From: Orientallactaga sibirica
Taxonomy: Eukaryota > Chordata > Mammalia > Rodentia > Dipodidae
DNA: 64,000 bases
Assembly: GCA_036365145.1 (NCBI GenBank)
Contig: JAEOAD010000029.1
Span: forward strand, 24,049,001-24,113,000
Reading direction: 5' to 3'
Part shown: one piece after another, positions 21,849-33,077 of the stretch
Position numbering within the stretch: the stretch's first letter is position 1
Layout: every line of letters starts with the position of its first letter
Notes under the pieces: generated by a model
The model's input: only the letters and a program-made list of their open reading frames with translations
Told to the model about the DNA's origin: nothing
The model's database searches: none
Position numbers and translations under genes: made by a program

Positions 21849-22200
21849 CTGGACTCCCAGCTAGGGATCATGTGTTTTGATGATAGGTTTCCAAATGGAA
21901 TGATGCTGCCTTTGATCACCTGGCTGTGAGCAATTTTGGTCTAGAAATTGCCATCCTCCATAGTGAACTATTGTTCTATGAGACACACTAGACTTGAGGC
22001 AAAGGATTGTTCCCTAGTCTGTACTCTACTCCCTTTTTCCACCCAGTTCTTAATTTGCATTGGCTCTTGTTCTGAGAAGAGTATACATTGTACCTCTAAA
22101 TTCCCTAGAAATGGAATTTGCTGGTGAAAATGTTGTTGGGGAAAGGTAGTGTATATGGACATCAGATGCCCAAGAAAGACTCAAGCACACTCTGAAAGCC
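20991..22200. other. Unassigned sequence upstream of the provirus
   Basis: About 1.2 kb with no recognised gene. It does not resemble the 3' LTR at 25,070-25,504, so it is not an obvious 5' LTR. It contains a direct repeat of 'caatgctacaggagccagag' (near 21,185 and 21,346) and a T29 run at 21,820-21,848. Frames of 111 and 82 codons overlapping the repeat show no family signature. Confidence 0.45.
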
Positions 22201-22326
22201 TCAGATGCTCACAACCTTTTCACAATGTGTAAGAATCAGGGCTGTTGCTATCCTTTTCATTTTCTCACGTTCCTTGATTCAGGAGTGTCACAGCATAGCC
22301 CCACCATCAAACATCACCATGCCATA

Positions 22327-23030
22327 ATGGGCAACCTCCCTCCCCATCAGAAGACACTGCAATTCCAGGCTCTTAAGGCCCTCCTTCTGCAATATGGCTT
22401 AAAAGTGAAACAAAAGGACCCTCATGGCTTTTGGGATGAAACTTTTGTTTTAGCCCCATGGATTAGTCCCAAGAACATCTGGGACACTTCCATTTGGTAC
22501 TAGGTTCTATTTCTCATGAGGAAACACAAGGTTCACAATGGACAAACCCCCAACCTCATTCTTTCCTATCCTCCTTCCCATAATTGACAGTCTTCAAGGA
22601 TCATTTTTGCTGCAAGGAGGAACCTAAACTGACTCTTCAAACATCATCTCTCCCAGCCCCCTTTTATGACAACTCAGATGAGGAGGAAGACCAACCCTTC
22701 AATGATAAAAGACTACCACCCCAAACACAACGTGTGGCAGCCATGCTCACACCTGCTTTCAATGATAAAAAACCAACCACCCCTCCCTTTCTTACCCTTG
22801 GGAGGACCTCTGTCCACTCCATCCTGGACACACCCAGGCAGCTGCCAGTTCACTGACATTCCCCACCCTTTGCAGCCTTCCCTGTTAATGTAGGGCCGGA
22901 TGCAACAGCCAGGCCCTGGTACCCCACCCCCCTCTCTGATCTGGCTCTCATCTGCAAGGCATCCCAGGAATCTGGTGTTGGCTCCTCCTACTTTGAACAA
23001 GTCCTTTTACAATGGGCCATCCACTTTCAG
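22327..23030 (+). pseudogene. ERV gag remnant (matrix and start of capsid)
   Basis: In intact relatives Gag forms the virion core. The start at 22,327 gives Met-Gly-Asn, fitting an N-myristoylated matrix, and a stop closes this frame at 22,501-22,503. A further fragment at 22,584-22,856 is proline-rich with an acidic patch ('NSDEEED'). Near 22,870 a capsid-start-like motif 'FPVNV' follows, in another frame. The sequence then jumps to pol near 23,030, so most of capsid and all nucleocapsid are lost. Frames are broken at several places. Confidence 0.6.
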
Positions 23031-23990
23031 ACTTATTGAGCACATTCGCTCATACACTGGTCTACCTGGCTTTATTGCTGATGGGAATTCACAGGTAGAC
23101 AAGCTTATTGCTGTCTCCTTCTTGCCACCTTTAGAAAAAGCTAGATATTTACACCAAAGTTTCCATCTATCCACCACTTACCTACGGACCCTAAACCCCG
23201 AGCTCTTACTTAGCCAAGGCAAAAATTTAATCCATACCTGTAAGATATGCACCACCCTAGCCCTCTTGGGCCCCCTATAGCCTCAACGAGTCAATCCTAG
23301 AGGCCTAACCCCAAATTCTATCTGGAGATGGATGTTACCCACATAACTTCCTTTGGTAACCTCAAATATGTCCATGCCATTGTGAACACTTACTCTAAGC
23401 TTACTTTTGCTATTGCTCTCTTGGGGGAGAAGGTGTCCCACTTCATTAAGGTGACAAAAAACACTATGTTGGTCATGGGCTTACCCTGGTCAATTAAACT
23501 GACAATGGTCCTGCATACAGAGCTGCCCAATTCACATCCTTCACGGAATCTTGGGGAATCAAACACTCCCTTGGAATCCCCTACAACCCACAAGGACAGG
23601 CCATAGAGGAGACAACTAACTGGACCCTAAACGAACTAATTTTACAACAAAAGTCCACTACGTTGCCCCCAAATTCCCACTTGGCCCTGGTGGAAGCTCT
23701 TGTCATCCTCAATTTTCTCACCTTTGATGAGGCAGGGCTCTCCCTGGCCTATAAACATTGGAGATTGCAACCAACCACAATGCCCTTACCCTTAGTCTGC
23801 TGGAAGGATCCTCTTACTAATATCTGGAAGGGACCCCACCCTCTTTTAGCACAGGACCAAGTGTATGCTTGTGTCTTTCCAGAAACTCCACAGATCCCAA
23901 TTTGGATCCCTGCCAGAAACACCTGTCCAACCACTGACTTGGGGATCGACCTTGGTGAGGAGGATGATGCCAAACCTCTCAGGCCAGATA
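23030..23990 (+). pseudogene. ERV pol remnant (RNase H end and integrase)
   Basis: In intact relatives integrase joins viral DNA to host DNA. The 5' part has an RNase H C-terminal motif ('HIRSYTGLPGF', near 23,040). The integrase zinc-binding domain keeps H-x3-H ('HQSFH') and C-x2-C ('CKIC', near 23,248). A stop follows at about 23,278. The catalytic core starts near 23,328 with 'MDVTH' (first Asp). A frameshift near 23,500 moves the second-Asp region into another frame. The C-terminal motif 'CWKDPLTNIWKGPHPLL' lies near 23,800. Protease and reverse transcriptase are absent. Confidence 0.88.
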
Positions 23991-23999
23991 CAGGACTGT

Positions 24000-24810
24000 A
24001 AACTTATTCTGCTTTTTCTCCTTTTATCTCCATTTCTCCCTATTACCACTTCCCAGAAACAATTTTGGACAATTCTTCTTAGGCCATACTTCTTTGGTGT
24101 GGTGGGCCTACATTTCCATGGTTTTTCTAGGCTTCATTTTAGCCACCCTATTTCACTCTATTCCTCCCCCTTCAAGCAAGTACTTTACCTTAACCACACC
24201 TTTGCCTTTTTGCTTATTAATACCTTTTATGGTAATGCTACCCTCCAACCAGCCATAAATTCTTTTGCAACTCCTTTGATTGTATTCATCTGCTACTATT
24301 AAGGACACTCAATGCTACTATTTATGGTGCTAAGGGTGATCTCACGACAGTCACCCAACAACCTGTTTATGTTAAACCCCCCTATTATTTTGTTTTGGTC
24401 CCAACACTTAATGTCTCTGCCTTTTTACTCTCTTCCATGGGCTTTCTCAACTGCTCCCTCTTTAGTTGTAGACTGAGCCCTTGCATGACTATTCATGCTG
24501 ACCTCCATGTTATCATTAGACATGTACCAATTGGCTTTGCAGCTGTTTCTCCTGATGCTAACTTTACATTTATTTCTTCAACCCTTCCTCCCTTTTTATC
24601 CTGGCTAGATTCTTAGTTATTCTTGTCATCATGCTGATCCTTTTCAGATGTCTCAGAGCTTTTTCTTGGAGCATCACAAACCAGGTTCTACTACAGGGAA
24701 CCAGTTATCAATTGGAAGGGGCAACCCCTTGTGAGCCACCATATGATGCCTTATCTGCCATTTCTCATTTGTATACCTATCCTACCCCAGTCTTTCTCAG
24801 GCTTTATAGT
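24000..24810 (+). pseudogene. ERV env remnant
   Basis: In intact relatives Env mediates entry. Position after integrase and before the LTR fits env. A frame around 24,320-24,616 has cysteine spacing like the end of a betaretroviral surface subunit ('NCSLFSC'). A hydrophobic membrane-span-like stretch follows in a different frame near 24,605-24,640. The usual fusion peptide and transmembrane ectodomain are not visible between them, so most of that subunit appears deleted. No intact product is possible. Identification is by position and pattern only. Confidence 0.55.
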
Positions 24811-25048
24811 TGATTCTTACCAGGAACATTCACACACCACAGAACAACTCCTAGGTGGCCTTCCCATGCCTCCTAGGTGAATGTCACAACCCTTCAGGCT
24901 TTCTCATGAAGATGGTGGGTAGTCAATGACAGGTAAGACCCCATGAGATGGGGCAAACAAAGACAGGCACTGCTGCATGAGGTGATCCCTTAGGGCCTGG
25001 AATCAACAATGGCTTGGCAAAGAACCATGCCTCCCAGGGTCACCAATA

Positions 25049-25069
25049 ATAAAAACAAAAAGGAGGATA
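25049..25069 (+). promoter_or_regulatory. Polypurine tract
   Basis: A purine-rich run (AAAAACAAAAAGGAGGA) directly before the TG of the 3' LTR, where retroviral plus-strand priming occurs. Confidence 0.7.
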
Positions 25070-25504
25070 TGTATGGCACAATGCAGGTCGGGCCCTAGCC
25101 AGGCCACTTGCTAGTATGTATGCTACAGTGCAGATCATGCTCTAGCCAGGCTGCTTGTGAGGAGAAACCAGGAAGTGGCTTCTGTGGACGTAGCATTCTT
25201 CACAGGCCTGGCATGACAACAGCTACAGCTCCATGCCCGTGAGCTGCCTGTCTCTGCGAATATCATCTCGTAGCAGAGACAGGCTGTCATTGATCACAAA
25301 AAGGGAACCACTCCATACAATGATTGGCCAGCCAAATCCTTAAAAACCCCTACACTTCCTTAAATAAATGAGTCTGCAGCAGCTCTCCCTCTGCCTTCTT
25401 TTACCTGACCCCTGGTGTCTGTGTCTTGACTCCATGCCTCTCACCCCCTTCCCAGCAGAGAACCTGCATCCCTTCCTGGGCTGGCCTTAGGAGGGACCCC
25501 AACA
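25070..25504 (+). mobile_element. 3' LTR of the betaretrovirus-like provirus
   Basis: It starts TGT after the polypurine tract and ends ACA, 435 bp. It has a CCAAT-like 'tgattggcca' (25,321-25,330), a TATA-like 'ccttaaaaaccc' (near 25,338) and AATAAA (25,363-25,368). An imperfect tandem repeat of about 50 bp opens U3 ('atgcaggtcgggccctagccaggc', then 'gtgcagatcatgctctagccaggc'; key words CTAGCCAGGC near 25,097 and 25,151). L1 sequence begins immediately downstream. Confidence 0.8.
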
Positions 25505-26410
25505 ATCCACAACCCACTTATTGTTTAAAAGTTTGTTGTTCAGGTTTCAGGAGCTGGTGGGACTCCTGGCATACCTTTTGTTGTTAATTTCTAGCATTAC
25601 ACCATTGTAGTGTGATATCATGCAGGAAATTATGTTGATTTTTCTAAAAATATGGATACAGGCTTTGTGCCCCTGTATATGATCTATTTTTAGAGAAGGT
25701 TTCATGGGCTGCTGAGAAGAATGTTTAATCTGGATTTTGGGTAGCATGTTCTGTAGATGTCAGTTAGGTCTAATTGTTCTATGGTGTTGTTGAACTCTTT
25801 TACTACCCTACTGATTTTCTGTTTGGATGATCTATCTATTGCTGATAGTGGAGTATTGAAGTCCTCAACTATGATGGTGTTGGTGGTTATTTCTGTTTTG
25901 TTGTCAAGTAAGATTTGTTTTATGAATTGTTGTGCACCTGTGTTTGGTGCATAAAGATTGGTGCTTGTGATATCCTCTTGTTGGATTGTTCCTTTGATAA
26001 GGAATAAGTGGCCTTCTTTGTCTTTTTTGATTACTTTTGGTAGGGGAGTGGTGGCATGTGGACTGGGGAATGGAGTTCCCACAGGCTCGGAGGCAGTGAT
26101 GGGGCAGCATGGGTGATGGAGCTTGCCTGTGGAGCTCCACAGGGGAGGGAACATAGGGCAGGGGAACACTAGCCTGCTGGCCTGGGTCCACTTACCTAGT
26201 CCAGGAGGAACCTGCAGCCGGGACTGCTGCTAAGGCAGCTATTTGAGAGGATTGGGGGACTGGTGGGCCACCAGAGGGCATGGGAATCAAAGGATTCCCT
26301 GCTTTTCTCCTCCATGCCCTCCCACTGAACCCTAATGAACCCTAAAGGTCTTGCCTTTCCTTCCATGCCAGGTGAGGTGTGTTTACACAGGTGCCATCTT
26401 GACTGGAACC
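25505..26410 (-). mobile_element. L1 fragment, antisense, with 5' UTR joined to ORF2 endonuclease
   Basis: 25,505-26,035 matches the ORF2 endonuclease region and parallels 3,240-3,730 of the first L1. From about 26,040 to 26,410 the sequence is GC-rich 5'-UTR-like, ending near 'gccatcttgactgg'. ORF1 and the ORF2 N-terminus are missing between them. The left (3') side stops at the ERV LTR. Confidence 0.75.
25702..26169 (-). pseudogene. Fused L1 5'-UTR/endonuclease open frame (155 codons)
   Basis: The longest uninterrupted frame in the window. Residues 1 to about 47 come from 5' UTR sequence and have no family signature. The rest is the middle of the L1 endonuclease: 'EGHLFLIKGTIQQEDIT', 'LYAPNTGA' and 'IIVEDFNTPLSAIDRS' (normally GDFN; Gly is Glu here). 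It lacks the N-terminal catalytic Asn/Glu motifs and ends before the C-terminal His. I infer no enzymatic function; the frame is open by deletion and chance. Confidence 0.7.
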
Positions 26411-26411
26411 C

Positions 26412-26645
26412 CTAAATGGTTACATTTTTAATAGGCAATTGCCCTCTTCATATCTTTTGACTAAGTTTGGTTTGAGGCCTGCTTTATAATACTTCATAAT
26501 AACTGAATCAGCATGTTATTTACATCTATTTGTTCAATAGATTTTTTAATGATTTGATCTGTGGGTATCATTACCAGTGAGGGGTGTTTCTTGGAAACAA
26601 CATATAGGGGATCTACTTTTCTTTATTGCATACAGCAAAAAATGT
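26412..26645 (-). mobile_element. Older L1 ORF2 fragment, antisense
   Basis: The complement resembles the ORF2 endonuclease/RT linker ('gggtgtttcttggaaacaacatatagg' near 26,581). It is more diverged than the neighbouring L1. Confidence 0.5.
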
Positions 26646-26649
26646 CCTT

Positions 26650-27260
26650 TTCTGTCAGAGATTTTGGAATGAGATTAACATTCAAATTAATAGACTGAGA
26701 AAAGATATTATTTGTATTCCACAAAGTTCATGGGCCTAAATAAGCTGCTTGAATGTATGACTGAGGAACAATTTGACCTTTCACTAGTAAGAAAGAAATT
26801 CCCTGCCCCATAGCCTCCCAAAGTGTTAAAGCAGCACATCATTCCAGGTCAGATTTTCAATGGGGCATTGGAGCTTCTTTTTCTGTAGCAGCTTCAAGCC
26901 TCTGACCCCAAATATATCATCAATTCTATATAGTTGGGTTATTTGAAGGGTCTTCTGAAAGAGATTAGCCCTATTTTTACTAACATATATTAATTGTTCA
27001 AATCAATGGATTTCAGTCTAGCATTCCCACACATCCATATACCATTCACTGCTCATACCTAACTTCCAGTGAGATAATTTTCTCTTCTCCATGTTGAGAT
27101 AGAGATATAAACAGATGATATAGATACACACTATATAGATGATATAGATATAGGATATAGATAAGATAAATGTAGGATATTTTGATATAGATACAGATAC
27201 AGATAGATATTTTATTTGTGTTTCTCTAGAGAGCTCTGATACCCTGAAGAATATTGATGC
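26650..27260. repeat. Probable ancient mammalian LTR with ATAGAT-rich tract
   Basis: It opens with 'aatgagattaacattcaaattaatagactgag' and ends with 'tttctctagagagctctgata', the start and end pattern of an ancient LTR family I remember but cannot name safely. A GATATA-rich simple repeat lies at about 27,100-27,210. Confidence 0.35.
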
Positions 27261-27264
27261 CCGA

Positions 27265-27845
27265 GGAGACACAGCTAATTCATATTACATAAATTACTGT
27301 CATGCTTGAGACCACAGAGCCGAGGTTCTCTTACTGAAGATTTAAGATTTCACAAAATGCTGTTACAACTAGAGAAATATATTATCTCCCTTTGTATTTT
27401 TCACTTATATTTAGTAATATTAATTAAAATTTCAAGAGTGGTTTAGGGTAAATTTGGGTAGACTTTAATCTTTGAGGACTATGAATTATACTTCTTTAAT
27501 CAAGTAATCCCCACTATAATACATTTGAGAAAAGTTGTAATTAAATCTTTGAGATGTTTTGTTCTGCTAATATTAACTGTAAGTAATTAAAATAATTTAT
27601 ATATTTCTTTGTTCTATGAAAGGAATAGGAAACATGTGCATTTGGTATCTATGATTGAGTCACAATAAAAAGTCAGTGAATAAAAAATTGAGGACCTAGG
27701 GAAAGTTAGAAGCAGTTTCAGTGAATCTCCTTGGCATGACTTCATACTTACACTGTTGTCTATGCCTCCTGAAAGGAAATAGAACAGATGCAGATCTAAA
27801 AACACACTGAAGAGACAAAAGAAATAACCTCTACATTGAAACTAA
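27265..27845. other. Unassigned sequence
   Basis: AT-rich, with no gene or named repeat seen. Confidence 0.5.
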
Positions 27846-27849
27846 TGGC

Positions 27850-28440
27850 TTAAACAGGTCATGAGCCTTAGGGGTATAAAACTGCTCTTGTCTGACTAAA
27901 TGTATATTTTAGTCCCACCTAGCTGCCCTGAAAGCAATACACTTAATGTTCATATTCACATATTAATGGTACTCTCACTTCTGGTTAGAGAAGCTTCTCT
28001 TTTCAGATGGCGATGACCACTAGGATGACCCAAAAGGCAACATAGTGCTGAGAAGAAGGGATAGAGGAGTGCCCAGCACTGAAACACCTCTGTCACACCC
28101 TCCAAGGCTTAGGGCCCATTGCGGAAGAGGGGGCAGATAGAATGGAAGAGCCAAAGGAAGGGTACGACTCTTTACAATGCAACTGTCCAGACAGAAATTG
28201 GCCTTGATATCCATGACCTTGCAGTGCCTAGCAATACCTTTGCAAGACCCTCATAATAGAAGAAAAAGATGATGACATCAAATTAAAAGGGAGACTAATG
28301 GAGAGAGGGAGGGGATATGATGGAGATTGGAGATCTAAAGTGGAATGGAGGGAGGGGAGGGAAATATCATGCATTTTTGTATGTAAGTATAGAAGTTGTC
28401 AATAAAAAAAAAAAGTTAAAAAAAAAGAAATTGAATATGG
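27850..28440 (+). mobile_element. L1 3' UTR insertion (family B), sense
   Basis: Contains 'gagccttag', 'ggttagagaagcttct', 'aggatgacccaaaaggcaac' and 'ccttgatatccatgacct', and ends in AATAAA followed by an A-rich tail (28,400-28,430). It is the sense counterpart of 11,848-12,915. Strongly 5' truncated. Confidence 0.8.
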
Positions 28441-29900
28441 TTACTTTAGCCACTGCTATGAAAGAAAGCATACCAAATTTTGTGGATCCTCACATCTTTA
28501 CCAAATTCACTTTCTCCTCCATTTCACTTCTGTATTAACAGAATGAGAATGATCAGGGATTATCAAAGGTTATGGAAAGATTCTTGGATATATGGGCTTC
28601 AACTCAAAGTTTAGCCTTTCTTTTATAAGCAATATTTTTAAAGTTTGAGAACATGGTTAAAAGCAGCTATCAAAACTTACATAGATCTTCCTTGAAAATG
28701 TTGCCAATGTTAGCAGAATTTCAGCTGACAGACTTTAGTTCAGTTCCAACATAATCATCTAGAGTCTGCATCATATATATTATGGAAAAAATATCAAGAG
28801 CAAACACAACTTGATTACAAATAGGATACTTGTCTGGAGCCCTACAAAATCATTACTTGAATGTGTATTTTATATTCTAATTCCATTTTCAAAGCAAGTT
28901 TTTCCCTGCTAACTGTGAAAGTGTGTCATTTCAGAGCAGGAGTGAAAGTATTTCAGTAAAAGGCACAAGGACTAAGGTTAAGTCCTGTGAGATAGCATAC
29001 AAGACCTGTTTTGTAGGTGAGGATAGTGTATGTAAGAAAATTCAGAAAGTCAGCAGGATTTAATGTGGAAAGGAAGCATCTGATCATTCAAAAGCTCCTG
29101 AGGATGACAATCAATAGTTACATGGAATTCAACCTGAGCATTGAAATTTATGTAGGGCATTGAGTGACTTTTCCATCCTCATTGAACTGAGTTGAGGGAA
29201 TTTTGACTTATTTGAATTTCCTTCTGTGAGTTAGGTCAATCTTTTAGTAGTTTCCATCATGTGCATAGTAGCTACAAACATTCTTGTGAGTAGACTGTCA
29301 TTTGGGAAGAAGACCAGATAGCTGGATGATGTACAAGGCTGCAATTCTACTTGGGTTCTGTTTCCATTTTATTTTGATGTCCTTTCAGAATGTGTTGCAA
29401 GGGTATGGTCATTCAGCAAAAGGGGTTATTTCCCATTCTAATTTCTGTTTTTCATTTAAGTTGGCAATTTCAGGTTAAATCCATTTGCAATATGAGATGA
29501 AAGGGAAGCTGGTGTATCAGTGCCTTTTGAACTTCCAAATAATAGCAAAAGGTACTTTCTAGTTTATCTCAAAAATACCCTAAAGTTGGCCCTTTTGTTG
29601 TTACTGTCATTTTCATGATTGGGTTATGGTCCAATTGACTTTAAGTGGAAATGTGTCAAGTACAGGTATTTAAGAAGATTTTTTCTATACTTCTAATTTT
29701 TACATGCCCTTCAAAATTACTATAGGCAGCAGAACATTAAAGGTTATTTTGAGGGTCAGTCCAATCATGTTTTCCCATCCAAGCATTTGAGGTCTTCATC
29801 ATCCAACTCACATCTATGTAAAAAATGTTAAAAATTTTCATGAGTATTTACTAGTATTATTATGTTTAGAAATAACTTTTTAAATGCTTTCCATTTTCCA
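28441..29900. other. Unassigned sequence
   Basis: No recognised gene, RNA or repeat; ordinary AT-rich sequence. Confidence 0.5.
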
Positions 29901-30103
29901 TTTTTTAAAATATTTGCAAATAGTGAGAAATAGAGAGAAGAGAGACAGAGAATGGGCATGTCAGGACCTCCAGCTGCTACAAATGAACTTCAGATGCTCC
30001 ACTACTTTGTGTATCTGGCTTTAGATAGGTATTGGGGAATTTAACCTTGGTTGTTAGACTTTGTAGGCAAATGCCTTAATCACTGATCCATCTCCCCAGC
30101 CCC
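29901..30103 (-). repeat. tRNA-like SINE, antisense
   Basis: The complement of the SINE: a purine tract (29,925-29,952), 'gtgtatctggctt' and the head complement 'tccatctccccagcccc'. Moderately diverged. Confidence 0.8.
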
Positions 30104-31120
30104 AAGAAATATCTTTAATTATACATATTAATTTAATTCTAGTCATGATTTCAATTCTATTGTTGCTTATGCTTGGCCCATAAAAAAGGTCGGTTTTTAG
30201 ACACAAGTCAAATTTTGGAATTTTAGAAAAGTTATTTGGGCAAAGTAAGGGTTCAACTAGGCAGTAAACACAAGGCAAGGGAATAAACATAATTTTTGAC
30301 AGAGAGATAGAGAGAGAGAGACACATACACAGAGAGACAGAGATCAGAAGTAAATGGAGAAAAGGAAAAGTTGAGTATGCAGAGGTAAGTTAAGGAAAAG
30401 GAGATTCACTTAGGGAATGATATTCTTGGCTGAATGTGTTGAATTTCACATTTCTATAATGAGAGAATCTTTTACTAAAGCATTTCATGTGGAGGATTAA
30501 TAAAAGATTACCATGTAATCCATACTCCATAAGCTATGAACAGGAAGGTACATAGGCACATGACCAAAGGTGAGAGTCCAGACAGACAGTGTAGGCAAGG
30601 TCTCAGTGGGACCACAATTATAACTTGTAATAAGTAAGGATAATTCAATAAATACATATAAATATTCATAATTCTGAGCTTTGGGGAACAAAAGGTCCAT
30701 GATCATCATCTGTATTTTGGCAGAAATTCAAAAGCAAACAGAATAGAAAAGCTTTATGTTAGTGGAAAGGGGAGTATTCCAGTGAGGCATGGTAGAGTAT
30801 GACCATAATCATGGGACTCAGGAAGGCTATGTAGTCACACCAAAGGGAGTTTTCTGTATGCATCATTTCTATACTTTTGGCATAATCCACGTTTGGGGAC
30901 ATGTTTCAATGATTCTCTTTAAAAATGAAAAACATTTGCACTGCTAAAATATTAGGTATTCTTTTACTATGTGCTTATCCTATCAAAATATTACAGACTA
31001 AAAAAAAAATTACAGACTGATAAATTCAGCACAAAATAACTTGTTTTAATTCAAGTCACCCCAAAGGGTATTTCCTGGGGCTTCTTCTCATCTAAGCACT
31101 AGTAGTGCCCCAGAGAAGCA
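30104..31120. other. Unassigned sequence
   Basis: No gene or clear repeat. A GA-rich patch lies near 30,300-30,345. Confidence 0.5.
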
Positions 31121-32155
31121 GTATTTTTTTAATGTATTTATTTATTAGCAACATATTTTGTATGGATACGTCATGTGTTGGTGCCCTCTTTTCCTTCATC
31201 CCTGTCCCCATTCCACTGGGAACCTCCTCCAGTGGGGATGCAGCTATTCCCATGGGATTGTGGGTTATGTGTTGTGGGAGTAGCAGTCAGTTTTGTGGGG
31301 AGGCAATGCCTTTGGGCATGATGTCTCACCTTGTGGCTCTTACATTTTTTTTACCCCCTCTTCCACAAAATTCCCAGAGCCCTAGTGGGTGTGTTTTAAG
31401 TCTACTTCAGTGATGAGCTCTTAGGAGGCTCTTGATTCCAGGTTTGTATGTGTTAAGTATCAATAGCATCTGTCTCCTTCACCCTGACACTGATTATCAG
31501 GTTCACCATAGAAGCAGCACTCTTGCTTGTCTCTCCAATTCCTCTGTGGTTTCAGCTATGAGTTGGCTGAAGTGCAAAGGATAGTTTATATCCTTGGGTC
31601 TCACTACCTTCTGAAAAAAAGAACAGATTCTTCAATGGAGAGTTAAGTCAGCATATTTTAAGTGGGATAAGCATCATTAATTTAGGGAGGATTTGATGTA
31701 TGTAGCCCCTCTTTTAGCCAAACACTAGTGAGAAATTGACACTGGAGAGCATAATTTTTGTCTGCATAGGGTTCTAATCTGGTTCCCAATTCTGGATATA
31801 GGTTTCTTTGCACTGAGCAGATCTCTTAGCCAATCAGAAAGCTATTGGTTACCCACTGGCATATGCATACTGTCAGGGTGTTTGCTTCTGAGTAGCTTGG
31901 ACCAATAGTTGCTCAGACCATTGTTGACAGTGCTTTTAGTAGTAGATGGGATAACTGGCTTTCTTCTGGATTCCATCCAGGTCTCTCCATGCTCTGAGTC
32001 AGGAGCGTATGGTGTCTTCAGCAATAGGGTCTTACCTTTTGCCTCAGGAGGGTAATGAAGTGCTTTGATAGAAGTCTGTCTTGTTTTAAGGACCTCGTGG
32101 GTCTCTCTGATCAACAGCTCACTGATTTCTGGAACTGGGAGTTACAAGCCAGAGG

Positions 32156-32220
<65 letters not shown>

Positions 32221-32330
32221 GGGGAGAGAGAAAGACAGAGAGAGAGGGGGGTGGGTTAGCTTCATCCCAATATTACAGGACCCTTATGCTCAGTTGTTCT
32301 GTTCAAATCCCTCTAACAGATTGTGTTCCT
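31120..32330 (-). mobile_element. L1 3' UTR (family A), antisense
   Basis: The left end is T-rich. The body parallels 8,040-9,700: 'gggcatgatgtctcacc', 'ccccctcttccacaaaattccc', 'ggtctcttctgat...caacagctca' and 'actgggagttacaagccag', then resumes beyond the AT repeat with 'ggttagcttcatccc'. The AT array at 32,158-32,218 has expanded within it. Non-coding; the 132-codon frame at 32,055-32,453 is a by-product of the AT repeat. Confidence 0.8.
32158..32218. repeat. (AT)n microsatellite, ~30 units
   Basis: An uninterrupted AT array of about 60 bp inside the L1 3' UTR. The same site in the 8-10 kb L1 is only A-rich. Confidence 0.97.
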
Positions 32331-32334
32331 TCAA

Positions 32335-33075
32335 GGCAGGCAACCTCCCACCGGACTAACAGACCATCCTCCCCCAGGGGTTACACTGTCTTATTATTGA
32401 ATAGAGAATGCACTTTGCAGTTTTATATGCTTTCTTTTGCTTTCCTTCCTTGAGGCCTCACTGCTATACAGAATATGAACAGTCACTCCCTATTGTTTAT
32501 GTGCCATCTCTGGAGTCAGATCTTCTAATCCATGTCAGGGTTGATGTGGTTCATAGACCACATCATAGACCAGGGTTAGTAAATGATAGAACAGGGATAG
32601 TTTATTTCCACTTTTCATATCTGAACTTGTCCTGTGTCTTAAAGGAACAATGTTACCACAAAAGCACTAGTATTTGGAAGCACACTTAGGGTCTTTCTCT
32701 TCTATCATAACTTATTAGAAGAAAGTAAAGCAATGTGAATAAACCATGACTATAAAGACTTCGTGATTTGCATCATTATATTTTATGGCAACTCAAAGAT
32801 ATTAAGATAAAATCCATCTTATGCTACAACAAAAAGGGTTATGCCATAAATGTTCCATTTTTGGAATAATACCCAGTTTTATTTGTAAGAAAGCTTCAAA
32901 AACACAAAGTGTGTCCTAACTTCCTACATGTAAGTGAAATTATAGGTCTGAGAAGACTTTCTAGTAGGTTCTCAGCCACAGTATGTTTTTAAACAATTTT
33001 TGAGAAAGATGAAGAGTTAAACAGGCCATTGATTCCTTCAAAAAAATGTCCAGAAATTGTATTTGACTGTAGGAA
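32335..33075. other. Unassigned sequence
   Basis: No recognised gene or repeat. Confidence 0.45.
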
Positions 33076-33077
33076 AT

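Larger units (their letters stand above)
22200..25504 (+). mobile_element. Decayed betaretrovirus-like (ERV2) provirus, 5' LTR missing
   Basis: The order is gag matrix start, proline/acidic gag segment, capsid start, RNase H end, integrase, surface-envelope end, membrane span, polypurine tract and 3' LTR. This is retroviral order, with a major deletion from capsid to RNase H (the rest of gag, protease and reverse transcriptase lost) and a second deletion in env. No 5' LTR or primer-binding site was found. Stops and frameshifts break every gene. Betaretrovirus-like assignment rests on the integrase C-terminus and matrix/capsid pattern. It is an old copy with no coding capacity. Confidence 0.85.

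Noticed and set aside
21070..22200. 5' LTR of the provirus
   Set aside because: Sequence does not match the 3' LTR by eye, and no primer-binding sequence is found before gag.
22225..22326. Upstream Met as gag start
   Set aside because: The Met-Gly-Asn at 22,327 fits a myristoylated matrix start better; the longer frame is leader sequence read through.
32055..32453. 132-codon frame with Tyr-Ile repeats
   Set aside because: The frame is open because the AT array has no stop in that phase; it lies in L1 3' UTR.
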